Part shown: positions 11,726 to 23,674 of the stretch, one piece after another
Layout: every line of letters begins with the position of its first letter
How positions within the stretch are numbered: position 1 is the first letter of the stretch
Origin: Caenorhabditis elegans
Taxonomy: Eukaryota > Nematoda > Chromadorea > Rhabditida > Rhabditidae
Length of the DNA stretch: 64,000 bases
Reading direction: 5' to 3'
Assembly: GCF_000002985.6 (NCBI RefSeq)
Contig: NC_003283.11
Span: forward strand, 124,001 to 188,000
Notes under the pieces: model-generated
The model's input: the letters and a program-made list of their open reading frames with translations, nothing else
Told to the model about the DNA's origin: nothing
The model's database searches: none
Position numbers and translations under genes: made by a program

Positions 11726-13659
11726 AACATAAATCCCTCTCGAAGTTGTTCAAATCATATGAAAGTTTTTCAGGTCATTTCTGAAAGATTTTGTCGAGTG
11801 TTTTTTTTTTCACATTCTCGAGTTTCTGGACATTATAACGATTTTTGATCTTTTGAATAAATTCAAGAGATTTCAGAAAATTTTAGAACGTTCCACAAAC
11901 TTTGTGAATTTCCTAGAAGATCTTTATTTTTTTCAGACGGTTCTTGATTATTCTGAAATTTTCTTAAATTATCCAGATGGTTCTAGGACATTCTCAAATT
12001 TTCTCGGATTTTCCAGAATAATTCCGAATATTTGAATTCCCGCCAAACATTTTCTCAGAAAACTTGAATTCCGGCAAAAAAATTTCTTGAAAAATTTAAA
12101 TTCTCGCCATTATTTTAAAGAAAATTTGAATTCCCGCCCAACTTTTTCTCAGACAATTTGAATTCACTGTGAGAGCAAAAATTTTAATAGCAAACAATAG
12201 AAAATGAAATGTACATTATTTCAATACTAACACCTTTTCTGTGATGAAACGTATCCATGAGTTTCAGCCGATTTCTGATTGGATGATAGAAACTTACCGG
12301 CCAGATGTCTGTCGCTGTAACTTTTTTCATAGAAACGTTTGTAAAAAGTTATTTATAAAACATAAAAGAGCAAATCATGGACAACATTTTATTAGTTGAC
12401 ACCTTTTTAAAATATATTTTAGTTTTCGAGTTATGCCGGTTTAATCAATTAGCTTGATTCACGGAAACATCGTTTTTCCATACCTTTATGACCTTGACTG
12501 TATATAACATTTCCCATGTTTTTTGTCAAATTTAGCGAAAATTATCTGAATCTTCTTATTTGATTTATCTGAAAAAATGTGTCCATTTCATGCACTAGGG
12601 GTGGGCGGCAACCGAAAGTTCAAGACATAAATAAATAGTAAATCTGTGAATTCATTTACCTCAAATTGCAATATTACCCGAGATATAAGCGTTTTTTTTC
12701 CGAAAATTTGGCATATCATGGGCTAATACTGAAAAAATTAAAAAAAATTTTTAAACTTTTTCACTATTTTTCTTTTTTCTAAATTTATTTCAATGACAAA
12801 AAAAGTAAAACAAAACAGTGCTAATAATTAATTATTGGTTTTTAGAGTTTAGATTTTTCATGAAAAATATGGAACGACCAAAATATAGTGGTAGTTATGT
12901 TGTGATGGGATTATGACTTTGAGGTGCCATTTGCTAAACTGTTTTCAGATCTGAAAATAACTTTCAGGCTGACATGCTTGACCACGATGTATACATGTGC
13001 GTATCCGTATGTATGCATTGTTATTAAAATGTATAACTTAAAAAATGAGACTAATTTATACACAACTACTTGATACACATTGTTGCCCACTAGTTCTCCA
13101 TTAAATCGTTTATTAAAATTATAAGCAAGTGGAATCAGGCGACAGTACTAAATTGACCACTTTTGGAATTTGTCGGATTTTGGAAAAAGTTTTTGGCTTG
13201 GGCAAAAAATCGAAGAGGTCACGTTTGTTGAGAATTTTAATGCAAACATTTTACAGTAAAAATAAACAAAGTAGACAAAAAACTGGAGGACGGGTATAGG
13301 TTTGAGGAGTCACCTCAGTACTAAATTGACCACTTTCTTGGAATTTATCGGACTTTGCAAAAAGTTTTTGGCTGTGAAAGCTAATATTGGCAAATAATTT
13401 TTGTATGTTCTAAGTAAGTAAGTATCATTTATAAATTGTTTCAAAAATGAGTTAATTCAAAACATAAGTTTTTTTTTTAAAATATGTTGTTTAGAATTTG
13501 AATTTCCGACAGAAAGTATTTAAAAAAATTAATAGTGGATAGATCAATCGATTTAAATTATTTCCAAAGATATGATTTCTTTTTGAATTTTTCGAAAAAA
13601 AAACTGTTTTTCAACCAATGGAAAAGTTTTAGTACTGAAAACAAGAAATTCAATAATTT
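10962..13659. other. Intergenic region with low-complexity and direct repeats
   Basis: No convincing exon found. Contents: GTACTGTAG minisatellite at about 11360-11420; a stretch (11850-12170) of diverged repeats built on TTCTCGAA and AATTCCCGCC; and a direct repeat, CAGTACTAAATTGACCACTT, at about 13145 and 13316. Confidence 0.5.
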
Positions 13660-16600
13660 TTAGGCCATTCCGAACAGTTTGACCATCCTAGTTTTTCTCC
13701 ACAACTTTTCGCTCTTTTGCTTGGACAGACCACTCAATTTTCGGGCTGCAGGCTTTCTTCGCACTTGGCCCACAAAATGCGGAGACTCTGCAGTCTTTGG
13801 TGCCGCCCGGAGAACGGCTAGGTCATCGAAGAAGGGCTGATTGGTCGGGCGAAACGGGAGGAATTCGGGCGATGGTTTTGGTGGTGGTGGGGGAGGTGGA
13901 GTTGTAGTTGTTGTAGTGGTTGTAGTGGGCTTTATAACTTCTCCGGTTCCTTGTAGCAGGCCGAAGAGGTAATCTGGAATATATAATTTTTGATTTTTTT
14001 TATTAAATTGCGCGTAAAATGTGATGTATTAGCAGCGCCGAATACATTAGATTTTACGCGCAAAATTTTTTATATCTCATAAGACACGGGCTTTTGACCT
14101 CCGTCGTTACGTTTTTCGCCTGTCGGAAAACGCGTGGAAAAATATGTGTACTGCACACGGACAAATACATTAATCCACGTAGTGTCAGAAAGTCTCATTG
14201 CGGATTGATCTACAAAAAATGCGGGAGTTTTTTCCCAGAAAAATTGTAACGTCAGCACACTCTTAACCATGTGAAATCAGTTGAGATGTCTGCGTCTCAC
14301 CTCCCGCACTTTTCGTAGATCAAAGCGAAATGGGACTTTCTGACTCCACGTGTTAAATAATCTTTAATACGAAAACCGAGCCGCGACGCGACACGCAACG
14401 CTCTGTAAATCGGCCCTGGCCGTGGCCGACTCCAAATGGCCTGATTCGGCAAACTCTTACATTTCAAAATATGAGGAAAGCCGCGTGATATGGGATCTTT
14501 AAAAGGAGATCTCAAAACATTAAATTTTACGCGCAATTTTTCAAAAAACTTTCGATGAGATCTCAAAAAAGCCCGCCACCGGTACAACTAGCAATTTTTT
14601 TGAAATTTGAGCGTTTTGTGTAAAATTTCAAATTTATCTATGACAACACCACAAAAAGAGCGTTTGAAACTCTGCCAATTTTCAAATGATCTATTCCATC
14701 AAAATTCCAACCTATTCACCTAGAAACCACAAACATCTCTTCCGTCGTCACAAAATCGATGTTTCTGCGGCAGTGTCTGCGTCTCTCCGCACACAATTTT
14801 TTCGGGTATAATAGAAAATTAAAATTGATGGGGGAAGCAAGTACAGAAGTTTTTTTTTTGTAATTTTTTTATTCTAATAAAATTTTGAAAAATGGCTCAA
14901 CGTTTCACCGACGAGGTCGCTATCGTCACTGGTAAGTTATTTTTCCCAGTAGGCACTGGAATGCCTACCTACCTGCCTACTGCCGAGCTACATTTTAACA
15001 AACTGTTGGTTTTTTGTAAATTCTAATAGTCCGAGATTAGGCAGTTGTTAGGTACGTAGGCAGATAGGCGAAAATGAGCTAGACCTATCAGCCTGCTAAG
15101 TAAACTAACTACAGTACCCCTACTCGCACCGAGACCCAAAAACACTTCCAGGCTCCTCCAACGGAATCGGCCGTGCCACCGCCATCTTGCTAGCTTCCGA
15201 AGGGGCTAAGGTTACCATCACCGGAAGGAACGCTGAGAGACTTGAGGAGTCTAGACAGGCCCTTCTCAAGGTTGGGGTCCCAAGCGGCCATATCAATTCC
15301 GTGGTCGCTGATGTTACAACCGGCGCCGGGCAGGATGTTCTTATTGATTCCACGTTGAAGAAGTTTGGAAAAATCAATATTTTGGTTCGTTCACACATAA
15401 TGCAGCATGTTTGACGCCAAAATTTCAGATCAATAACGCAGGAGCCCTGATCGTCGATCCGGAGGGAAAAACCAATACGTCTACCGGAGTCGAGACGTGC
15501 TTGAAGACCTTCCAGCTGAATTTCCAGTCCGTCGTTGAGATGACTCAAAAGATCCGACCACATTTGGCAAATACACATGGGGAGATTGTCAATGTGTCTA
15601 GTGTTGGTGCCGGACCAGCTGCCGTAAGTCTCATGGGGATACGGTATCTAGGTTACAATTTCTAGGGCAGCTAGGGGATGCTGAAGGAGAGTACGGTAGC
15701 TTTTACAGTTACGTGTTACGGCAGTTACAGAGATAGGCAAATTGGCACTTAAGTACCTAAACTCCTAGACGGCTAGGCACCTAGGCACCTAGGCACGTAG
15801 GCATTCAGGCAGGATCAATGTAGTTGGAATTATTCCGGCAATATTTTCAGGAAAACCGATTCCCATACTACTCAGCTGCCAAAGCAGCTCTGGATCAATA
15901 TTCACGTAATACAGCGATCGATCTGATTCCTGATGGGATCCGTGTTAACATCGTTCAACCCGGCTTCGTAGCCACCGGTTTCACCACTGCGGCAAGTGGA
16001 ATGAGCCCAGATGCTTCTGCTAAAATGTACGAAGGAATCGGAGCCAACACGAGCTGCATTCCGGCTGGTTACTGTGGACGTCCGGAGCATCTGGCGTCCG
16101 TTATCGCGTTCCTTGCCGATCGGAAAGCGTCGGAGTATATTGTGGGACAGACTATTATTGCGGACGGTGGAACTACGTTGGTTAGAGGACGCAATGTTGC
16201 TCTTGCGACACGCAGAGCAGAATAATTTGAATGAAATATTTTTTATTTTACAATAACTTACTTAAACTATAATATTTTGGGAATTGCATGCCTGCCTACA
16301 TGTCTAAATACCTACACGCCTACGTGCCTACCTACACCGCTACTTTTTTTTAGCTATAAGTGGTTTGTTTTCGAATTTCTGAATTAGTAATTTCGAGTAG
16401 TGGCCCAAGGTTTTCAGATTTTTCTCGGCAAAAACTTACCGGCCATTTTCACAATCAAATGATCAGGAATCTTGCCGCTCATCACTGAAACCGGTGGTAT
16501 TTTCGGCTTTGTCATATTTAAATCGGGATACATTTCAAGAATTTGATCATCGGAAAGTGCTGCTTCTTGGACTGAGTTCTGAAATTAGAAAAATATATAT

Positions 16601-17302
16601 GTGGGGGACGATGATTGGCTTTTTAATCTCCAAGAATTTAGATTTTTCAAGAAATTTTGAAGCCGGAATCGAAATATTTTATTTTCACAAAGATAATCCA
16701 AAAATTTAATTTTTTTTTTGGTAAGTTAGTTTTTTTTAAATTTTGGCGGGAAATTCAAAAAATTTCAAATTTTCACGGGAAACTCAAATAAAAAATTTTT
16801 TTGCGGGAAGTTCAAATTTTTTGAGGGATTTGAAATTTTTAAAAATGTAGACCATAAATTAAAATGTTTTTAAATTTATTGTTTTGTGGTACGGGATGAG
16901 TACCACAAATTTTAATAGTTTTTATTAAATTGTTACATTTTTGAAATTCGGCGAGATTAGCATGACTGACCATATTTAGCGGGAAGTTCTAATTTTTTTA
17001 TTCATGAGAAACTTTTGATCTTGGCAAGAGCTCAACTTTTTTAAAATTTCGCAGAAAATAAAAATTATAATCGTAAAGTTTCTAAAATATGTATTTCTCA
17101 AAATTCGAAAACGTCTTCAAAATAGCCCATATTACAGTACTATTACCTTATTCTCCATAGTCCTGACAACATCAGCAATCACCGCATTACTCAACAGATA
17201 TGTATCTTCAGCTCCAGTAGCTGGTTTAGGAGATGAAGCTCCCACTGACGACGTCAACAGTGCAAATATCAGAAGCATCGGTATAATGCCAACACGGTTC
17301 AT
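13660..17302 (-). CDS. Predicted secreted Thr/Pro-rich protein
   Basis: Three minus-strand exons: 17302-17147, 16578-16440 and 13973-13660, joining in frame to 202 residues. The N-terminus MNRVGIIPMLLIFALLTSSV is a clear signal peptide, with cleavage likely near residue 22. Exon 2 gives a short helical segment (DDQILEMYPDLN) and VKMADYLFGLLQ across the junction. The last exon opens with nine Thr then seven Pro, KPSPEFLPF, and a basic tail (VGQVRRKPAARKLSG...RMVKLFGMA). No known domain is recognised. A secreted matrix-like or peptide-precursor role is possible but not shown; several dibasic sites exist. The 2.5-kb second intron holds a complete SDR gene on the opposite strand. The last exon has no internal Met-initiated long frame and is easily missed. 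Confidence 0.75.
14008..14540. repeat. Composite palindromic element in the secreted-protein gene intron
   Basis: A TTGCGCGTAAAAT end (about 14009) is mirrored by ATTTTACGCGCAA (about 14523). A short palindrome, GCGCGTAAAAT...ATTTTACGCGC, occupies 14011-14062. Inside lies a second palindrome, 14176-14353, ending in CACGTAGTGTCAGAAAGTC / GACTTTCTGACTCCACGTG. That one is the same family as 6955-7140. Confidence 0.65.
14892..16225 (+). CDS. Short-chain dehydrogenase/reductase (classical SDR)
   Basis: Four exons: 14892-14931, 15152-15384, 15429-15623 and 15851-16225, giving 280 residues. All classical SDR landmarks are present. The cofactor motif TGSSNGIG is at residues 13-20, NNAG at 93-96, the catalytic Ser lies in VNVSS (about 148-149), and YSAAK (Tyr163, Lys167) completes the active site. 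It is followed by RVNIVQPGFVATGF and a C-terminal GQTIIADGGTTLV. The arrangement predicts an NAD(P)(H)-dependent oxidoreductase without membrane segments, probably cytosolic. The substrate cannot be read from sequence. It belongs to the expanded worm dhs-type family; I do not assign a number. It lies wholly within an intron of the secreted-protein gene on the opposite strand. Intron 3 (15624-15850) carries CCTAGGCA-type minisatellite. Confidence 0.93.
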
Positions 17303-19046
17303 GGCAAATGAGGGAAACCGGAGGAAAAGAAGATGAAGACCGGAAAAACGCGTCGTTTAGAAGACGGTATAGTAGTCTAACACACAGGAAGCCATTGGCG
17401 GGAAGGTCGAATGCAAATTGGGTGGGTGATTCAGGGGGGAAAGGTGAAGAAATACTCATGTTCATCATTGCCTGGTTTACTCAGCCATGGAGGTAAAAAT
17501 TGGCAAAATATCACAAGGTGACGACGGTCAGAAATTTGAAATGGGTGTTCAAGTTTGAAAGGAAACGTGAGGAAATGATCAGTGGTCGGGAACGGCGGTT
17601 TCCTTGAAAGTACCCCCCAAAGACGGGTGAACGTTTTATTACAGTTAATTTTTGGGACCGCAATTTTTGAAAGTTTATTTATTTTGGGGCAATCTGAAGT
17701 TTTTGTTAATTTTCAAACTTTTCAAAAATGTGGAGAAACGCAGTTAAATAATACACATAACTAGTAGAACAAATAATATGTTTTAAATATGTTTCAAAAA
17801 CTTTAACTACAATTTTTGGACAGTTCGGCTTTATAGTAACTGTTTTTGCCTACAAGAACAAATGAACAGATTTTGAAAAATGTTTGCAATGAGTTTATTT
17901 GAGTAGATTTTTTCAAAGTATTTTTCCAATTTATGTTTTTAAAAATACATCATTTTTAAGTTCGGAATTTCCAGCCAAGATTTTTCGGATATAAATTGAA
18001 AAAAACTGTAATATTTTTTGAATTTTTTTGGAAAAATTAATATCTCGCTAAATTTTTTGAAATGTTTTAAATTAAATCTCGTGACAGAGTTTTCGAGAAA
18101 TTGTGAAATGTTCCCCTAAATGGCAGAGTACAATCTACATATATGCCAGATTAATTGAAAATTTTAAAAACAAATTCTAAAGTTTCATTGATTGTTCTTT
18201 CAATTTAAAAAAGACGGTTTTCATTTTTAAAAATTCATTTCAAAAATATGATGCTTTATAAAACTTTTTAATACAAATATATATTCAGACCATTCTCTAT
18301 CATTTAAAATTTTGATTTTGAATTTCTAGTAAAGCATGTTTCGAAAAGGAACAAACTGTAGCAGGAAGTTGCCTCTAAATGCCGACATACCTCAATTAAT
18401 TTTTATAAAGAATATAACTATGCTTCACTACTCTATGATTACTCTACCACTATAATTAAAAAGAAAACATTCCATGATATTATTTTGTTAGATTTCTCAA
18501 AGGCTTTAGATAAAGTTTCCTTTTCGATCCAAAAACTTGGTACGTTTGGTTTAGACCCCCCCCCCTCACTTGTTCATGGTTCAAAGAATTCCTTATGGTT
18601 CAAGAAAAATGTTCTCAGTTAAAATCAATAAATTTGAATCTAAAAACGCCCACCCCATTTCCTGTCCCTCAAGGGCCCGTTTTGGGTCCACTTTCTCATT
18701 TTATTCAAAGACGTCATATTGATTGATCTAGAATACTCTATAAATGTCTCCTGCTTTGCGGATGATGTGAAAAATCTGCTCACACAACCCTATACTTAGA
18801 CTCCAGTCATGATATAAATCATATTCCTAAATTCAGTTACATATTTAATGTTTCCAAGCAAAAAAGAAGCAGGTGCCCCTCAATTTCCGGGCGACATTAA
18901 TGGAAATAGATTTAATTTGTTATTTTCTGTGTCTATAGTTTGATTGACATGCAGACTTTTCGTGAGATTTTTGTAAATATTTTCAGAAAATCATTTGAAA
19001 AAAATCGTTATTTGAAAATAAATTTGAAAAAAATCGGAAATTTTAG
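17303..19046. other. Intergenic region with retrotransposon remnant
   Basis: The 5' part (17303-17600) is the promoter side of the secreted-protein gene. 17600-18360 is AT-rich with nothing recognised. 18386-18830 holds a decayed reverse-transcriptase fragment, listed separately. Confidence 0.5.
18386..18830 (+). mobile_element. Decayed non-LTR reverse transcriptase fragment
   Basis: Translation in shifting frames gives ILLDFSKALDKVSF, TPFPVPQGPVLGPLSHF and CFADDVKNLL. These are RT motifs: DFSKAFD, the PQGSVLGPLLF block and the catalytic FADD. Frameshifts, an added C-run (10 C at 18546-18555) and missing ends show it is dead. It may be of the same class as the fragment at 28890-29700, but the two do not overlap. 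Confidence 0.7.
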
Positions 19047-20900
19047 ATGGCTTCTCTCCAGGAATATTATGCAAACAACTACACCGAATGCTCAAAATGT
19101 GAACGTTTTATTTGCACGTGGCAAGGATTGGCCTACACTTTTCACACATTTTCTGCATTTTCAGTACCATTTTATATATTTGGTGGTTACTGCATTGTGT
19201 TCAAGACCCCAAGTCAAATGTCTGTTTATAGAAAACCACTGCTGAATATTCATTTTTGGTAATTTTATAGTAATGTCGACTAGCGCGTCCAGGCGACCTC
19301 CGCCTGCCTGCGAGCCTCGCCTCCAGTTTAGTGCGGCGCAGAACCCGAAAAGTGTCGGCCAAGAACCACGTTTCGCAGGTGTCTGGCCCTGAAACCGCGC
19401 CTGCCTCCCATAAAAGCCCTAATGCTACCAACCTTGCATACGCACTGTTTTTGCATACCTTCATATTGAAAATTCTGTAATTTTGAGGACATGTTTTGTG
19501 GATATTATCCTCAATACTCTTGCAACTCCATATTTATTTCTTCCGGCTCTTGCCGGATTTTCCGTAGGATTATTAAATTTTTTAAGAGTACCCGAAATTG
19601 TTCAAACCTGGATGGGATTACAGTGTGTTAATAGTAAGTGTGATTATCAGAATATTGTCGGAAATATTTTTTTTCATCTTTCCAAAAATATTGAATCTCT
19701 AAAATATTATTTTTGCCCAGACTATTTTTTGTGCATATTGGCGCAAAATTTAAATGTTTTTTGTGAAATTCTAGTAATTTTCTGAAATTTTTTAATCAGG
19801 TTTTTTCTCAAATTTTTTCTCAAGTTATGTTTTCCTTAAAATTCCTGACACTTTTGAAAATTAAGTTTAAATTATTTTTCAAAAACTTTTGTCAACATTT
19901 TTGCGGGGGTTTTTATTGGATGTTCTATAAGGTTTCAAGTTAAACTTTTTTTTTTGTAATTTTCGTTTGGACTTTTGTGTTTCTTAGATTATTCTAATTG
20001 GAAATTTTTGATTTTTTTTGGCTGAAAATTTCAGATTGTTTAAAATAAAATCTAAATTTTTATTGGAATTTAAATATTATGGGTTTTTGGCTAAAAAATG
20101 TCGATATGTAGTTTTTTAGTATTGAAAGTATTGACTAAAAATTGTAAACGTCAAGCAATTTTAATGTTTTTTAAAATTGATAATTAAAAAAAAAAGATTG
20201 AACATTCTGAAAAAGTTTTCTATTAAAATTTGAGTTATTTTCTTGGCACTTTATTAAAGGTTTCAAAATTTTCAATGTTTTTTTTAAAGATTTTGAAATT
20301 CCAATTTTTTCAGTAATGATGATATCCATAACATTAATACTAGAAAATCGGCACAATTCAATTCCATTCAATCGATTTCAAACTTCGAGAAAATTATCCA
20401 GATTAATATGCTACACGATTCGAATCCTCATGGGAGTAACCTGGGCTTTATTGATTTTTATTCTTCAACCCGAAAATCAAGAGCTCGCAATGCTACAAGT
20501 ACTTAAATATATTCCATGTCCAACTGAGCAGTTTTTCACTTTTCCCGCAACCATATTGTTGCAAATTTCGATTCCTGTAGTTTTCCTGTTACCAGCATTT
20601 TTTTATATTGGATTCTCCGTTGTCACCGGCTATTATAATCAGGGTGAGCATTTAGTAGTACTATTTTAAAAATTACTAAAAGGGTTTATAATCCGTTTGT
20701 ACTAGAAAATTGAAAGGCCTGAAGTGACTGAAAATAATTGTCTAAAAAATTTTATAATGTTTCAAATTTTATAAATATATTTTCAAAAAAAAAGAAACCC
20801 TCAATTTTCGAAAAAGAAAAAAGCAACTTTGTAAGTTCTCAAAGAAAAACGTTTTTTTTCAGCTTTAACCAATATTTTTGTGTTTCTTTTGTGTGCCCGT
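19047..20900 (+). pseudogene. srh-type chemoreceptor pseudogene
   Basis: Exons 19047-19258, 19488-19633 and 20314-20643 match the downstream paralogue exon by exon; exons 1 and 2 have identical lengths. The product starts MASLQEYYANNYTECSKCER and shows srh-like TM1-TM4 segments. Exon 3 is 183 bp shorter than in the paralogue. An in-frame loss of 61 codons joins PTEQFFTFP directly to ATILLQISIP, removing a transmembrane segment and loop. The last exon degenerates after an ALTN-like start at about 20863, losing the HKPYRQ region. Intron 1 has gained GC-rich sequence, and its acceptor reads TTTTGAG rather than TTTTCAG. A nonfunctional or badly truncated receptor is the best reading. Confidence 0.7.
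19265..19460. repeat. GC-rich insertion in intron 1 of srh pseudogene
   Basis: The matching intron of the intact paralogue is 50 bp (21406-21455); here it is 229 bp. The extra sequence is GC-rich (GCGTCCAGGCGACCTCCGCC...), unlike the flanks, and looks like an inserted repeat fragment. No ends or target duplication could be fixed by eye. Confidence 0.55.
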
Positions 20901-21193
20901 ATATTTTTTAGTCAACTCTATTTCATTTATCTGAAATTTTTGAAATTTGAACTTTTTTTTTTGAAATCTTGTTGTTTTGCGGAAATGGGCATATGTTTTG
21001 CTCAATTTAATTATTACTACACTCAAGAAGAACGTAGTAGTTTAGCGGTAGCTACTAACAACGCGAGAGCTTATAATTTCAGTTTTTGCTTACTGGCCAA
21101 TGACGCATTGTCTGCTTTGAAATTTTGCTCACTTTTCGTAACCTACAAATTTTTCGTTTGAAAAATTGAAAAAAAAAATCTTAGCAGATTTCT

Positions 21194-22931
21194 ATGCCCT
21201 TACTTCAAGATTACTATCAAACAAACTACACAAGATGCTCCAAATGCGAACGATTCATGTGCTCATGGCAAGGAGTTGCATACACTTTTCACTCAATAAC
21301 AGTATTCTCGATACCATTTTATATATTCGGTGGTTACTGTATTTTGTTCAAATCCACTAGTCAAATGGGTTCATATCGACTGCCGTTGTTCAATTTTCAT
21401 TTTTGGTAAGATATCGATCTATTTTCGCGGAGAGACCTATGGCTCAATTTTTCAGGACTTGCCTAGTTGACATTATGATAAATGCTCTCGCGACGCCGTA
21501 TTTCTTTTTCCCATCACTTGCTGGATTTTCAGTTGGATTTTTGAATTTTCTAGGTGTGCCTCCTCCGATACAGACTTGGTTAGCGTTTCAGAGTATTAAC
21601 TGTAAGTTGTATGTAGTTTGTAGCCTTTGGTGGTGATAGATTCTAGTTTTAAACAGTTCGTGGTTTGTAGTTTGTAGCGTTTAGCTTGTAGTGATAAGCT
21701 TGTATGTATATTCAAATCTTAAAACTCTGAGAATAAGGATTATTTTTCATTGATGATTTTTTCATTTGTAATTTGTAGTTGGTAGTTGGTAGTTGGTAGT
21801 TTGTAGTTCGAAGTTTTTAATTTGTAGTTTGTAGTTCGAAGTTTTTAGTTTGTAGCTTTCGTCTTGTAGATTCTAGTGACTATTTTGTTTTTTTGTGGTT
21901 CGTAGATTGTAGACTGTGGTTTGTAGTCTTTGGTTGAAATGTTGTTTGAAGTCGGGAAAATCAAATATCAATTCTTTTTTTTTGCAGTAATGACAATGTC
22001 AATGACAGTTCTACTTGAAAATCGCCACAACTCAATTCCATTCAATCGATTCAAAATCTCCGGGAAAAATACGAAATCGTTATATTATGCAATTCGTATT
22101 CTACTTGGTCTATCCTATACTCTATCCATGCTTCTTTTTATTCCAGAAGACCAAGAAGCTGCTCTTCTTCAAATACTGCGCCAAATTCTATGTCCGACGA
22201 AAGAGTTTTTCACGGCTTCTGGGGTATATGTAGTGTGTATTGATGAGGGTTATATCAAGTTTTTGGCACTTTTCACTGTATTGGGAACTTTATCGGAAAT
22301 TTGCCAAATGGCATTTTTTGTCTTGTGCTGCTCATATTATCTATTTTTTTCAAAAAGTTCATTCACTTCAAAGAAGACTAGAAAACTTCAAATCGCGTTT
22401 TTTGCAAGTATCATTTTACAAATTTCTATTCCAATTACTTTTCTGTTGCCCACTTTTTTCTACTTGGGATTTTCAGTGGGTTTCAAATATTACAATCAAG
22501 GTAGATTTTTAGATATTCAAACTTTTATTTTTCAAAAAAAAAATTCGAAGCTCAAATTTTCTGAGAAGAATTCAGAACGAAATTTAAATTTTCTGAAAAC
22601 TATTTGCCGAGAAATTAGAATTTTCTAACAAAAATTTTGGCTAGGAATTAAAATGTATTCAAAAAAAATTGGTTTCAATCCGCCGAAAGTACTTTTTTTT
22701 CAATGTTCCTCATTCTTAGCCCTTACCAATTTGTCAGTTCTTCATGCATCCCTCCATGGTTTGATATCCACTTTTGTAGTTTTAATCATCCATAAACCAT
22801 ACCGGCAATTTATTATCTTAATCTTCAAGTCGCCAAGTGTAGTTCACAAGGAATCGGTGACAACTATGAGGAAAATGAACGGGCTGACAAGCCGTGTTAC
22901 CATGAATAAGTTATTGAATACGTTACGGTGA
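21194..22931 (+). CDS. Serpentine chemoreceptor, srh-like (7TM GPCR)
   Basis: Four exons: 21194-21405, 21456-21601, 21988-22500 and 22720-22931, giving 360 residues with all phases consistent. The N-terminus MPLLQDYYQTNYTRCSKCER precedes hydrophobic segments, for example SIPFYIFGGYCILF, LATPYFFFPSLAGFSVGF, FVLCCSYYLFF, ISIPITFLLPTFFYLGFSV and LHGLISTFVVLII. The loop ENRHNSIPFNRF and the C-terminal HKPYRQ are typical of the worm srh (Str superfamily) receptors. These sit in cilia of chemosensory neurons and couple to G proteins; the ligand is unknown. The degenerate copy 2 kb upstream marks a tandem duplication. Intron 2 contains TTTGTAG-type repeats. Confidence 0.88.
21605..21930 (+). repeat. 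TTTGTAG/TTGGTAG short tandem repeat
   Basis: Units of AGTTTGTAG and AGTTGGTAG recur many times, most regularly around 21776-21860. The array fills intron 2 of the intact srh gene and is absent from the same intron of its paralogue. Confidence 0.75.
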
Positions 22932-23674
22932 ACACTTTTAAATAAAACCTATGCATACATTTAAATAAAAACCTTTTCATAAAGCTCATCAGAAAACATT
23001 AGCTGAATACAAGCGCTTTGAACTAGAAAAAAACCAGTCTGAAGTTATTTCAATCCATTTTTTTCATCAAAATCATTTTTTTCAAAGTCTCATGTTGATT
23101 TTACAATGTTTTTCTGAAACATTGGCAAATGATTACCAGAAATTTTATTAATCATTTTAACAGTATGAATGATAAATTTATCGTATTTTTAGGGCGTTCT
23201 GTGACAAAACCTTACCCGGGTTTTGACTTGAATTTTCAGAATTTTTCGAAAAAATAAATTTTTTTTTGAAACATCCTAAATTATTCTCATAATTTCAAAC
23301 CATCAAACCAATGTTATACTCAAAAAAAAACACTTCTGAGACAACTAGATGTGAATAAAGGTGACCTAAAACGAATTCAGATCGACTTTCAAATATGCAG
23401 CTAATTTTTTGTGGTGAACAAACCTTTTCCTTTTTCAAAAGACATAGTTCTTGCTTAGAATTCCGGAAATACGTATGAATACTTTCATTGTCTTGCGAGA
23501 CTCATTTGAAAAATGTTGGATTTTCAATAAAACTTTATTAATATGAAGAGATTTATGTATATAGGAGCATATCAAAATCATAACAAAATTCACATTTTTA
23601 CATCAGAATTGAATTCTCAAGTCTCACATTAAGTTGTACAAATATCCAAAACCGTAAAATTAAACTTTTAAGTT
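22932..23674. other. Convergent intergenic region
   Basis: AT-rich spacer between the srh gene (plus) and the carnitine acyltransferase (minus). A minus-strand AATAAA at 23534-23539 may serve the acyltransferase. Nothing else recognised. Confidence 0.5.
22941..22946 (+). terminator. AATAAA poly(A) signal of srh gene
   Basis: AATAAA begins 10 bases after the TGA of the intact srh gene, in the position expected for worm 3' ends. Confidence 0.65.

Noticed and set aside
14297..14587. 96-residue minus-strand frame inside the SDR-hosting intron
   Set aside because: It covers palindromic repeat DNA and shows no family signature.
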